Source: CAYFZO01 sp965211995
GTDB taxonomy: Bacteria > Pseudomonadota > Gammaproteobacteria > Poriferisulfidales > Oxydemutatoraceae
DNA: 64,000 nucleotides
Assembly: GCA_965211995.1 (NCBI GenBank)
Contig: OZ243040.1
Location: 1-64,000, forward strand
Reading direction: 5' to 3'
Below are positions 33,561-41,449 of this stretch, piece by piece. Below the pieces are notes generated by a model. It searched no databases and was not told the origin of the DNA. It saw only the letters and a program-made list of their open reading frames with translations. The first letter of the stretch is position 1. Every line of letters starts with the position of its first letter. The translations under genes and the position numbers were made by a program.

Positions 33561-34454
33561 ATGTTGCGTGTTGCAATGCAGGCGCCGGATGACCGACGCC
33601 GGGTTTGGAACTACTTATCGCGAGTAGAAAGAGTGAATATTATGAACTCAGAGAGAGCCGTTAATTTCTATAAATTGCTTCATGAAATTGAGTGTTGCAT
33701 AGGCAATCGGTGCTATAACGATAATATCCTGAACTGGGAGTCTCATGGCGTTCTTGAAAGTGTAGGCAGGAGATATAGATACCCTGTTACTTTTTCGGAT
33801 TCAGAAAGAACGGAAGACAAATACTGGGACGATTTTCCATCCAGGTTTTCGTATGAAACATCTAAATCGGCCCCCTATATCCTCGGAGAAAAAGAACATC
33901 GTTCAGCCTATTACAAATTTGGCTCCAACGATCTTTTTATCTTTGGCGGCATCAGAGAGGCGCTTGAAATGTTGGAAAAACGTTTCTATATTGACTTCGA
34001 TCAACTTTTGGAAGATGAAAAAAAGCGTGGAAGTCAGTATGACCGACGCCGGGTTTGGAACTACTTATCGCGAGTAGAAAGAGTGAATATTATGAACTCA
34101 GAGAGAGCCGTTGATTTCTATAAATTGCTTCATGAAATTGAGTACTGCATAGGTAAGAAATGTTATAGCAATTGGTCTTCCACGACATATAGGTACCCTG
34201 TTACTTTTCTGGATTCGGAAAGAACGAAAAGCACGTACAAGTCCGATTTTCCATTCAAATTCAATCTTTCGGGCGAGCTGGAGAATTATATCCTCGGAGA
34301 AAAAGAACATCGTTCAGCCCATTACAAATTTGGCTCCAACGATCTTTTTATCTTTGGCGGCATCAGAGAGGCGCTTGAAATGTTGAAAAAACGTTTCTAT
34401 ATTGACTTCGATCAACTTTTGGAAGATGAAAAAAAGCGTGGAAGTCAGTCGTAG
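33561..34454 (+). CDS. Unknown protein made of two tandem near-identical domains
   Basis: I do not recognise this AT-rich, 297-residue protein. Its first 10 codons (MLRVAMQAPD) come from the trpE 3' junction; an ATG at 33642 with an AAAGAG site is a likelier start. The two halves of about 150 and 137 residues are almost identical at their ends (RVWNYLSRVERVNIMNSERA; RSAYYKFGSNDLFIF; FYIDFDQLLEDEKKRGSQ). The middle is diverged: copy 2 lacks 13 residues and differs after CYSNW. The pattern of a conserved frame with a variable centre recalls immunity- or specificity-type proteins, but that is speculation. It lacks a signal peptide and membrane segments. It is inserted between trpE and trpG. Confidence 0.7.
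   Translation: MLRVAMQAPDDRRRVWNYLSRVERVNIMNSERAVNFYKLLHEIECCIGNRCYNDNILNWESHGVLESVGRRYRYPVTFSDSERTEDKYWDDFPSRFSYETSKSAPYILGEKEHRSAYYKFGSNDLFIFGGIREALEMLEKRFYIDFDQLLEDEKKRGSQYDRRRVWNYLSRVERVNIMNSERAVDFYKLLHEIEYCIGKKCYSNWSSTTYRYPVTFLDSERTKSTYKSDFPFKFNLSGELENYILGEKEHRSAHYKFGSNDLFIFGGIREALEMLKKRFYIDFDQLLEDEKKRGSQS
33589..34449 (+). repeat. 450-bp in-frame tandem duplication
   Basis: Copy 1 is 33589-34038 and copy 2 is 34039-34449. Both begin atgaccgacgccgggtttgg and end aaaaagcgtggaagtcagt. Copy 2 is 39 bp shorter because of a central deletion. Ends are nearly identical at the DNA level, so the duplication is fairly recent, while the centre has diverged. Confidence 0.93.
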
Positions 34455-34517
34455 CAGAGCGATAACTTCTGCTGGTAAACCCTCGATACCGGCGTTTAAC
34501 AGGCTAAAGTTAGTAAG

Positions 34518-34562
34518 ATGATTCTAATGATCGACAACTACGACTCGTTCACTTACAACCTG
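34518..34562 (+). repeat. 45-bp exact direct repeat of the trpG 5' end (copy 1)
   Basis: These 45 bases are identical to 36831-36875, beginning at the A of the trpG ATG. Identity stops sharply on both sides. The two copies bound a 2.3-kb segment that holds the AlbA-domain gene, a small coupled gene and a remnant ORF. This may be an insertion scar (att-like or duplication by recombination). Confidence 0.95.
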
Positions 34563-34658
34563 AATATCGGTTGTGAAGCCGAATTTTGGCGGGCAACTAA
34601 TGCCTTGGAGAGGGTCGAGCGTGATACTCCGGCGCTGGGGTTTAGAGGCAACTTATGA
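34518..34658 (+). CDS. Chimeric mini-ORF: trpG 5' end fused to 31 foreign codons
   Basis: The first 15 codons (MILMIDNYDSFTYNL) are an exact DNA copy of the trpG start at 36831. The frame then continues NIGCEAEFWRATNALERVER and on to a TGA at 34656-34658. That stop overlaps the ATG of the AlbA-domain gene (ATGA). The 46-codon product has none of TrpG's catalytic parts. The tail vaguely resembles the N-terminus of type I modification subunits (E-x-x-W-x-A-x-x-L), which is weak evidence. Its likely role, if translated, is coupling ribosomes into the downstream gene. Confidence 0.6.
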   Translation: MILMIDNYDSFTYNLNIGCEAEFWRATNALERVERDTPALGFRGNL

Positions 34659-36409
34659 ATTTCAGGGCCGAAGAGATCAAGCGCCGACTGCGGCTGGGTG
34701 AAGACAGCGCTTGGGAATTCAAACAGGTTGAGTTTGCCGGCAATCGTCCGGTGAGTCCGCGTCGCGGCGACTGGGCGGACGAAATCGCCGCCTTTGCCAA
34801 TACGGACGGCGGGGTGTTGCTGTGCGGTGTAACCGGTACAGGCGAGGTTCAAGGAATGTCCCGCGAGCAGATGGACGAACTGGAGCGCCTTCTGGCGGAG
34901 CTCTGCTCGGATTCGATACGTCCCCCGATCAGGGTCGGCATTTTTCGGCGGGAGACGGATGAAGCCAAATCGTTCTTGCTGGTCGAGGTGCCGGAAGGTT
35001 ATTCCCGGCACGAAAGCCCGGGCGGGAACTTTCACCGGATCGGCAGCTCCAAGCGGAGCATGGCCAGTGACGAACAGCTGCGTTTGTCGCAACAGAGTGC
35101 GCAGGCGCGGTTCCTCTGGTTCGATAAACAGCCCGTACCGGAAACGGGATTTCAGACGTTGCAAGAAGACCTCTGGAAGCCCCTGTTGAGTGACGTCGGC
35201 GCCGCCGATCCCAAACTGGCGCTGGAGAAAATGGGGCTTTTGGCGCGTGACGAAAACGGCACATTGCGGGCTTCGGTGGCGGGTATTCTGTTGTGCAGTC
35301 AGTCTCCTGAAAAGTGGCTTGCCAGTGCCTGCATCACGGCGACCCGCTATCAAGGTGAGAATCGTGCGACGGGCCAAGCCGACACTCAAACAATTACCGG
35401 GCCGCTCAACCGGCAGATCGCCGATGCGGTGACTTTCGCGATACGAAACATGCGGGTCGCGGCGCGCAAGGAGCCGGCACGCGTCGATATGCCCGAGTAT
35501 AGCGAGCAAGCAATCTTCGAGGTGCTGGTCAACGCCGTCGTTCACCGCGACTATTCCATCCACGGCAGCAGGATACGACTTTCCCTGTTTGCGGACCGAC
35601 TCGAGATCCAGTCGCCCGGGGGACTTCCGAACAACCTGACGGTGGAGAACATGAACCTGAGGCAATCGGTGCGCAACGAACTGTTGGTTTCCACGTTGGG
35701 GCGAATACCGATTGGCGACGTCCGGGGATCGGGTGACCGGCAATTCTTCATGGAGCGCCGGGGCGATGGGGTTCCCATTATCATGCGCAAGACGGAAGAA
35801 GTCAGCGGTAAGCGCCCTGAATTTCGGCTGATCAACGGCTCAGAACTCTGTGTCATTTTGCCGGCTGCGCCATTAGAGCTGAGTTCCGCTCGCGTCACCA
35901 TCACCGTGCGTCACGCCGGCCGACCGGCGTCCGGCGTGAATCTGTTGGCGCTGTTTCCGAACAAAACTTGGAGACACGTGATTACGGACGATAATGGCGA
36001 GGCGGAAATTGATCTGTACTCAACACGTCTTCCGATGACGGTGTTCGCGGCCGCCGCCGGCTTTGCCGCGCACGTCGAACGGCACTGGATACCGGCGCAG
36101 GGCCCGCTTGCACTTGAAATGCAGCACCTGCCCGACGGCGGCTCAGTCATTTTTCCCGAAGCGACGGGCTATGTTCCGGGTTTGGTGGGGCGTTTGAATC
36201 CTATTCGGGATACACACGACAGAGCCTATCTCTACGCTTCTAATATCGCCATTAACGAGGGGCAGCAGCAGCCGGTTCATTTCATCCCCGGAAAAAATTT
36301 GCGCCTCACCGACGCTGACGGAAAAGAGATGCTGGTGTGCATCGTCGAAATAATGGGCAGGTCGGCATTGGTGGAGTATCGTTTTCATCCCGCAGAGGGA
36401 AAGAAATGA
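34655..36409 (+). CDS. AlbA_2/Schlafen-type ATP-binding protein
   Basis: The 584-residue protein has an N-terminal AlbA_2 (Schlafen-like) nucleic-acid-binding domain: EDSAWEFKQVEF near residue 16 and IAAFANTDGGVLLCGV near 47. A GHKL/HATPase_c_4-type region follows at about 290-340 (EVLVNAVVHRDYSIHGS, DRLEIQSPGGLPNNLT, VRNELLVSTLG). The last 180 residues form an unusual C-terminal extension that starts with a carboxypeptidase-regulatory-like beta fold (TITVRHAGRPASGVNLL). Such proteins occur as regulators or accessory factors in defence and restriction loci. Its ATG overlaps the stop of the chimeric trpG' mini-ORF, and its own stop overlaps the next small gene, so three frames are coupled by ATGA junctions. 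Confidence 0.85.
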   Translation: MNFRAEEIKRRLRLGEDSAWEFKQVEFAGNRPVSPRRGDWADEIAAFANTDGGVLLCGVTGTGEVQGMSREQMDELERLLAELCSDSIRPPIRVGIFRRETDEAKSFLLVEVPEGYSRHESPGGNFHRIGSSKRSMASDEQLRLSQQSAQARFLWFDKQPVPETGFQTLQEDLWKPLLSDVGAADPKLALEKMGLLARDENGTLRASVAGILLCSQSPEKWLASACITATRYQGENRATGQADTQTITGPLNRQIADAVTFAIRNMRVAARKEPARVDMPEYSEQAIFEVLVNAVVHRDYSIHGSRIRLSLFADRLEIQSPGGLPNNLTVENMNLRQSVRNELLVSTLGRIPIGDVRGSGDRQFFMERRGDGVPIIMRKTEEVSGKRPEFRLINGSELCVILPAAPLELSSARVTITVRHAGRPASGVNLLALFPNKTWRHVITDDNGEAEIDLYSTRLPMTVFAAAAGFAAHVERHWIPAQGPLALEMQHLPDGGSVIFPEATGYVPGLVGRLNPIRDTHDRAYLYASNIAINEGQQQPVHFIPGKNLRLTDADGKEMLVCIVEIMGRSALVEYRFHPAEGKK

Positions 36410-36651
36410 CGGTGCAAGAGTTGCTTCAACTGCTCGAAATGTATCCGGGCGACGTGCGCGTGGCCGTAAACGGCTATAAGGAAAGTTTCGACGGCGTGTC
36501 ATTCGAACGGATTGCCGTCGTCGAAATACAATTGAACCGTGGAACAAGAGACTGGCAAGGACGGCGTCTGGAACCCGCCAAACAAACCACCAGCATCCCC
36601 GACGGCGAGGATCTCATGTCTGCTCCGGCGATTTTTTATGCCTTTTATTGA
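36406..36651 (+). CDS. Small protein coupled to AlbA-domain gene
   Basis: The 81-residue product starts at ATG 36406 and overlaps the upstream stop by four bases (ATGA). It begins MTVQELLQLLEMYPGDVRV, a pattern seen in small acidic proteins of unknown function in phage and accessory loci, and ends in SAPAIFYAFY. It has no membrane segment. Tight coupling suggests it is a partner of the AlbA-domain ATPase. Confidence 0.72.
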   Translation: MTVQELLQLLEMYPGDVRVAVNGYKESFDGVSFERIAVVEIQLNRGTRDWQGRRLEPAKQTTSIPDGEDLMSAPAIFYAFY

Positions 36652-36687
36652 GGTGCGCAGGTCATGCAAAGACCGAAAGTGTAAGCC

Positions 36688-36834
36688 GTGATTGAATACA
36701 GCAAATTTCAAATATCCCTCAAACGTCTTGAGGAGCAGTATGCAAACTACCAAAACCTTGACCCTGTCATAAACCGGCACAGTCCAGTGGGAAAGCCCGC
36801 CCGCCCGAAGTATTACGCTAGAATCACGCAATGA
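36688..36834 (+). pseudogene. Truncated HEPN-type nucleotidyltransferase-partner remnant
   Basis: A 48-codon frame from GTG 36688 reads MIEYSKFQISLKRLEEQYAN then YQNLDP, after which the resemblance stops. The opening matches the N-terminus of nucleotidyltransferase substrate-binding (HEPN) proteins of MntA-HepT-like toxin-antitoxin pairs (pattern I-D/E-Y-x-K-F-x-x-SLKRLEEQYxNY). The remaining 22 codons are unrelated and end in a TGA that overlaps the trpG ATG (ATGA). It is probably a fragment fused by deletion to the trpG leader. The family call is from memory of the motif. Confidence 0.5.
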
Positions 36835-36875
36835 TTCTAATGATCGACAACTACGACTCGTTCACTTACAACCTG
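36831..36875 (+). repeat. 45-bp exact direct repeat of the trpG 5' end (copy 2)
   Basis: This is the genuine trpG start, identical to 34518-34562 over 45 bases. After base 36875 trpG continues gttcag, while the other copy continues aatatc. Confidence 0.95.
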
Positions 36876-37415
36876 GTTCAGTATCTTCAGGAACTGGGGT
36901 GCGAGGTGAAGACCGTGCGCAACGACAAGATTGACGTCGCCGCCATCGCCGCGATGAATCCCGAACGGATCGTGATCTCGCCCGGGCCGTGCACGCCCGA
37001 CAAGGCCGGTGTTTCGCTTGAGGTCGTCGGCGAGTTGGGTGCGCGCGTGCCGATCCTCGGCGTATGCCTGGGGCATCAGGTCATCGGCCAGGCTTTCGGC
37101 GGCGACGTCGTGCACGCGGACAAGATCATGCACGGCAAGACTTCGATGATCCGCCACCGGGAGCGGGGTCTCTTCGGCGGTTTCGAGAACCCGTTTCAGG
37201 CGACGCGCTACCATTCGCTGGTGATCGCCCGCAAAACGCTGCCCGCTTGTCTCGACGTCACCGCGTGGACCGAAACCGATAACGGCGCGATGGACGAGAT
37301 TATGGCGGTGCGGCACAAAGAGTATCCGATCGCCGGCGTGCAGTTCCATCCTGAATCCATCCTGACCGATTACGGACACGAGTTGCTCGAGCATTTTCTG
37401 AATGACGAGTTTTGA
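36831..37415 (+). CDS. trpG: Anthranilate synthase component II
   Basis: The 194-residue class I glutamine amidotransferase supplies ammonia to TrpE. It shows MILMIDNYDSFTYNLVQYL, the oxyanion region VISPGPCTPDKAG, the nucleophile in GVCLGHQVIGQAFGG and the His-Glu pair in GVQFHPESILTDYG. It overlaps trpD by 14 bases. Its first 45 bases are duplicated at 34518. Accessory DNA separates it from trpE, so its expression may depend on read-through of the insert or a new promoter. Confidence 0.97.
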   Translation: MILMIDNYDSFTYNLVQYLQELGCEVKTVRNDKIDVAAIAAMNPERIVISPGPCTPDKAGVSLEVVGELGARVPILGVCLGHQVIGQAFGGDVVHADKIMHGKTSMIRHRERGLFGGFENPFQATRYHSLVIARKTLPACLDVTAWTETDNGAMDEIMAVRHKEYPIAGVQFHPESILTDYGHELLEHFLNDEF

Positions 37416-38421
37416 ATCACTGCTGGAACGGCTGCTGGTCGGCTCCGATCTGCCGCCGCCGGAAATGAGCGCCGCGGTGCGCTCGATCATGGCGGGCGAA
37501 TGGAGCGACGTGCGGACGGCGGCCTTTCTCGTCGCATTGAGCGGCAAGGGCGAGACCGCCGCCGAGATCGCCGCGGCTGCAAGGGTTATGCGCGAGCACG
37601 CAACCGCGGTCGAGACCGGCTGCGACGATCTGGTGGACACCTGCGGCACCGGCGGCGACGGCAAAGGCACGTTCAACGTATCCACCGCGAGCGCGGTCGT
37701 CGCGGCGTGTCTCGGCGTGCGTGTCGCGAAGCACGGCAACCGCTCGGTGTCGAGCAACAGCGGCAGCGCCGATTTTCTGGAGCAGGCGGGCGTCAAACTG
37801 GAACTCAACGCCGGACAAGTCGCGCGCTGCATCCGCGAGACCGGCATCGGGTTTTTATTCGCGCCCGTGTTTCATGGTGCGATGAAGCACGCGGCGCCCG
37901 CGCGCAAAGCAATCGGCATCCGCTCGGTGTTCAACCTGCTGGGGCCGCTGACAAACCCCGCGCGCGCCACCCGGCAGGTGATCGGCGTGTTCGATTCAAA
38001 GTGGCTGCGGCCGATGGCCGAGGCGGCGCAGACGCTCGGCGTCGAGCGGGTGATGACGGTGCACGGCGAAGACGGCTTGGACGAGATCAGCGTTGGCGCC
38101 GCGACGCGCGTGGTCGAGTTGCGCGACGGTGCCTTGCACGAATACCGCATAGAGCCCGCCGACTTTGATTGCGAAACCGCGTCGCTCGACCGGATCGCCG
38201 CCGCCGATGCCGCCGACAGCCTCGCGATCGTCGCGCGTGTGTTTGCCGGAGAGACCGGGGCGGCGAGCGACGTCGTCGCCGTGAACGCGGCCGCGGCGGC
38301 GTGCGTCGCCGACCGCGCGGCGGATCTGCGCGAAGGCGTTGCCGCCGCGCGCGAAGCCATGCGCAGCGGCGCCGCGGCGGATAAACTCAAGGAATGGGCC
38401 GACTTCACCCAACGGCTATGA
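37402..38421 (+). CDS. trpD: Anthranilate phosphoribosyltransferase
   Basis: The 339-residue enzyme joins anthranilate to PRPP. The PRPP-binding DTCGTGGDGKGTFNVST, KHGNRSVSSNSGSADFLE, the anthranilate-binding FLFAPVFHGAMKHAAPAR and FNLLGPLTNPA are all present. It overlaps trpG by 14 bases at the start and trpC by four bases (ATGA) at the end. Confidence 0.97.
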   Translation: MTSFESLLERLLVGSDLPPPEMSAAVRSIMAGEWSDVRTAAFLVALSGKGETAAEIAAAARVMREHATAVETGCDDLVDTCGTGGDGKGTFNVSTASAVVAACLGVRVAKHGNRSVSSNSGSADFLEQAGVKLELNAGQVARCIRETGIGFLFAPVFHGAMKHAAPARKAIGIRSVFNLLGPLTNPARATRQVIGVFDSKWLRPMAEAAQTLGVERVMTVHGEDGLDEISVGAATRVVELRDGALHEYRIEPADFDCETASLDRIAAADAADSLAIVARVFAGETGAASDVVAVNAAAAACVADRAADLREGVAAAREAMRSGAAADKLKEWADFTQRL

Positions 38422-39242
38422 CCGTGATGAGCAGCGACGCGACGACGCCCGCGGTTCTGCGGGAGATCCTCGAGCACAAGCGCGGCGAGATCGAGGAGCG
38501 CCGGCGCAAGTACGGCGTTGCCGAACTCAAGGAATGGGCGGGAGAACAAGGGGCGGCACGGGGGTTCGCGCACAGCCTTAAAGACTGCGTGCGGCGGCAA
38601 AAGCCCGCGGTGATCGCCGAGATCAAGCGGGCCTCACCGAGCAAAGGCGTGTTGCGCGAAGAGTTCGACCCGCTCGCGCTCGCCGGCGCGTGCACGACGG
38701 CGGGCGCCGTGTGTTTGTCGGTGCTGACCGACCATAAATATTTCATGGGCTCGGGCGCGGTGCTCGACCTGATCCGCAAGCATTGCCCGTTGCCGGTGTT
38801 GCGCAAGGATTTCATCATTGACGAATACCAAGTTTACGAAAGCAGGGCGTTCGGCGCCGACTGCCTGTTGCTGATCGCCGCCGCGCTTGAAGCGCAGCAA
38901 ATGGCCGACCTGTTTCACCTGGCGCGCGACCACGGCATGGACGTGTTGGTCGAGGTGCACGACGAGGACGAACTCGCGCGCGCGCTTGCGCTCGGTGACG
39001 CGGCGGAGTTGATCGGCGTCAATAACCGCAACCTGCACACGTTTGAAGTCAGCCTCGACGCGACCCTGAGGCTTGCGGACGCAATCCCCGACGGCAAGAT
39101 CGTCATCAGCGAAAGCGGCATTCGCCGCAGGGGCGACGTGAACCGCCTGCGCGACGCCGCGGTGTATGCTTATCTGGTCGGCGAGGCGCTGATGGTCGCC
39201 GATGATCCCGGGGCCGAACTCAAAGCCCTGTTTTTCGACTGA
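38418..39242 (+). CDS. trpC: Indole-3-glycerol phosphate synthase
   Basis: The 274-residue TIM-barrel enzyme starts at ATG 38418, overlapping the trpD stop. Catalytic blocks are PAVIAEIKRASPSKG, VLRKDFIIDEYQVYES, ADCLLLIAAAL, VLVEVHDEDEL, LIGVNNRNLHTF, VISESGI and LVGEALMVADDPGA. It is a stand-alone TrpC with no TrpF fusion; trpF, trpB and trpA are not in the window. The OsmC-like gene follows after 24 bases. Confidence 0.97.
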   Translation: MTVMSSDATTPAVLREILEHKRGEIEERRRKYGVAELKEWAGEQGAARGFAHSLKDCVRRQKPAVIAEIKRASPSKGVLREEFDPLALAGACTTAGAVCLSVLTDHKYFMGSGAVLDLIRKHCPLPVLRKDFIIDEYQVYESRAFGADCLLLIAAALEAQQMADLFHLARDHGMDVLVEVHDEDELARALALGDAAELIGVNNRNLHTFEVSLDATLRLADAIPDGKIVISESGIRRRGDVNRLRDAAVYAYLVGEALMVADDPGAELKALFFD

Positions 39243-39266
39243 CGCAGGTCGGCGGGGGGTGGCGTA

Positions 39267-39695
39267 ATGGAAGCACGGGTTAAATGGGTCGGCGATATGA
39301 GTTTCGTCGGCGAGTCCGGCAGCGGCCACGCCGTTGCGATGGACGGCGCACCGCAATTCGGCGGACGCAATCTCGCGCCGCGGCCGATGGAAATGGTGCT
39401 GCTCGGCCTCGGCGGCTGCAACGGCTTTGACCTCGTGAAACTGTTGCAGGACGCCGGGCAGGACGTTCACGGCGTCGAACTGCATCTTGAGGCCGAGCGC
39501 GCCGGTGCAACGCCCGCGGTGTTCACGCGCATCAGAGGCCGCTACACGGTGACCGGGCGCGGCCTCGACGAGCATGAAGTCGGTAAAGCGGTCGAGTCGT
39601 CGGCGCAGCGACACTCGTCGGTGTCTAAGATGCTCGAAAAAACCGCGCGGATCACTTACGACTACGAAATCATCGAAGTCGGAGAACGGCGATGA
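39267..39695 (+). CDS. OsmC-family protein (YhfA-like) with one redox Cys missing
   Basis: The 142-residue protein has the OsmC fold pattern: PRPMEMVLLGLGGCNGFDLV with the first catalytic Cys, and the C-terminal RHSSVSKMLEKTARITYDYEI. In OsmC/YhfA proteins the second helix normally carries a Cys (xCSVSKxL). Here it is Ser (HSSVSKML), so the usual two-Cys peroxidase site is incomplete. It may be a one-Cys enzyme or have another role. It lies within the trp-bioA gene run and overlaps the VOC gene by four bases. Confidence 0.88.
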   Translation: MEARVKWVGDMSFVGESGSGHAVAMDGAPQFGGRNLAPRPMEMVLLGLGGCNGFDLVKLLQDAGQDVHGVELHLEAERAGATPAVFTRIRGRYTVTGRGLDEHEVGKAVESSAQRHSSVSKMLEKTARITYDYEIIEVGERR

Positions 39696-40090
39696 GCGGC
39701 AGGCCGCCGCCGATCGCGGGGATGAGGCACGTCGCGCTGACCGTCGCGGACGTTGCGGCGTGCGAGCGGTTTTACGTGGACCTGCTCGGTTACGTAATCG
39801 AATGGCGTCCCGACGACGACAACGTGTATCTGACCTGCGGAGTTGACAACGTCGCCCTGCACCGGGGTGCGGTCTCCGGCGCGGGCGGCCTCGACCATCT
39901 GGGCATCGTCCTGAACGAGCCGGAGCACGTTGACGCGTGGTACGAGTTCCTGCGCACGCACGACGTGCCCGTGCACGACGCGCCGAAAACGCACCGTGAC
40001 GGCGCGAGAAGTTTTTACTGTGCCGACCCGGCCGGCAATCGCGTGCAGATGATCTATCATCCGCCGCTTTCCGATTCGGCGTCGGAGTAA
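39692..40090 (+). CDS. VOC-family (glyoxalase-like) protein
   Basis: The 132-residue protein has a two-module vicinal oxygen chelate fold: MRHVALTVADVAACERFYVDLLGYVIEW, split by motif, and HLGIVLNEPEHVDAWYEFL. Potential metal ligands are the His of RHVALTV, the His of DHLGIV and the Glu/Gln-rich end (DPAGNRVQMIYHPP). The reaction cannot be assigned. The ATG overlaps the OsmC-like stop (ATGA), and bioA follows 10 bases later. Confidence 0.87.
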   Translation: MSGRPPPIAGMRHVALTVADVAACERFYVDLLGYVIEWRPDDDNVYLTCGVDNVALHRGAVSGAGGLDHLGIVLNEPEHVDAWYEFLRTHDVPVHDAPKTHRDGARSFYCADPAGNRVQMIYHPPLSDSASE

Positions 40091-40100
40091 GCGCCGGGTC

Positions 40101-41402
40101 TTGGAGAAGCCTTCGCCCGCGCCGGCGTTCACGCGGGAGATGACCGCCTTTGACCGCGACCATCTGTGGCATCCCTACAGCCGTATGCGCGGTGCGGCAC
40201 CCGCGTATCCGGTGGTCGCGGCGCACGGCGTGCATCTCGAACTCGCCGACGGACGGCGGCTCATAGACGGCATGTCGTCGTGGTGGGCTGCGATCCACGG
40301 TTATAACCACCCGGCGCTGAACGCGGCGCTGGTGCGGCAGATGAAGCAAATGTCGCACGTGATGTTCGGCGGTCTCACGCACCCGGCGGCGGCGGATCTC
40401 GGCCGACGCCTGCTCGGCGTGCTGCCGGCGGGACTCGACCGCATATTCTTTTGCGATTCAGGTTCGGTCGCGGTCGAGGTCGCGATCAAGATGGCGCTGC
40501 AATACTGGCGCGCGCATGGCGAGACCAAACGCCGCCGGTTTGCGACCATCCGTTGCGGTTATCACGGCGATACTTTCGCCGCGATGTCGGTGTGCGATCC
40601 CGATACCGGCATGCATCACTTGTTCAAAGGCGTCGTGCCGCAGCAGGTCTTCGTGCGTGCGCCGGCTTGCGGCGAGGGCTGCGACGAGGCGGCGGTTGCC
40701 GCGATGGAGGCGGCGCTGGTGTGCGCCGGCGGGGAGATCGCCGCGGTGATCGTCGAGCCGGTGGTACAGGGGGCGGGCGGTATGCGCATTTACGGCGCGG
40801 GCTACCTGGTGCGTCTGCGCGAGTTGTGCGACCGCTATGAAGTACTGCTGATCTTCGATGAGATCGCGACGGGCTTTGGGCGCACCGGGCGTATGTTTGC
40901 GTGCGAGCACGCCGGGGGAGACGCGGTGAAGCCCGACGTTGTCTGCATCGGCAAGGCGTTGAGCGCGGGCTATCTGACGCTCGCCGCGACGGTGGCTAAC
41001 GCACGCGTCGCCGATGCGATAGACGCGGCCGCGCCCGGTGTCCTCATGCACGGCCCGACGTACATGGCGAACCCGCTCGCGTGCGCGGTCGCGTCGGCAA
41101 ATCTCGACCTGCTCGCGGGCGGCGAATGGCGCGCGCAGGTTGCGGCGATTGAAATGCAACTCAGGCGGGAACTCGAGCCGTGCCGCGCGTCGGTGCGCGT
41201 CAGGGACGTGCGCGTGAAAGGCGCGATCGGCGTCGTCGAGATGCACGCAGCGGTGGCGGTGGACGCACTGTGCCGGCGCTTCGTCGAGCGTGGCGTGTGG
41301 GTGCGGCCTTTCTCCAATCTGATCTACGTGATGCCGCCGTACATCATCACCGCGCAGGAACTCGCGGCGGTGACGGCGGCAATCGTCGAAGCCGCCGCGT
41401 AG
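40101..41402 (+). CDS. bioA: Adenosylmethionine-8-amino-7-oxononanoate aminotransferase
   Basis: The PLP-dependent class III aminotransferase makes 7,8-diaminopelargonate in biotin synthesis. A TTG at 40101 gives 433 residues; an ATG at 40140 (MTAFDRDHLWHPYSRM) is equally plausible. Specific motifs are HLWHPYSRM, DGMSSWWAAIHGYNHP, SDSGSVAVE-like FCDSGSVAVEVAIKMALQYW, LIFDEIATGFGRTG and the PLP lysine in CIGKALSAGYLTLAA. It is the last gene of the trp-associated run. bioD is at 23751 with purC. Confidence 0.95.
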   Translation: MEKPSPAPAFTREMTAFDRDHLWHPYSRMRGAAPAYPVVAAHGVHLELADGRRLIDGMSSWWAAIHGYNHPALNAALVRQMKQMSHVMFGGLTHPAAADLGRRLLGVLPAGLDRIFFCDSGSVAVEVAIKMALQYWRAHGETKRRRFATIRCGYHGDTFAAMSVCDPDTGMHHLFKGVVPQQVFVRAPACGEGCDEAAVAAMEAALVCAGGEIAAVIVEPVVQGAGGMRIYGAGYLVRLRELCDRYEVLLIFDEIATGFGRTGRMFACEHAGGDAVKPDVVCIGKALSAGYLTLAATVANARVADAIDAAAPGVLMHGPTYMANPLACAVASANLDLLAGGEWRAQVAAIEMQLRRELEPCRASVRVRDVRVKGAIGVVEMHAAVAVDALCRRFVERGVWVRPFSNLIYVMPPYIITAQELAAVTAAIVEAAA

Positions 41403-41449
41403 AGAGTCGGCTTTACTATGGTCGCGGTGGCCGTCTATGCGAAGGGTAA

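Noticed and set aside
33560..36830. A complete integrative element between trpE and trpG
   Set aside because: No integrase, transposase or terminal inverted repeats were found; only the 45-bp repeat supports insertion.
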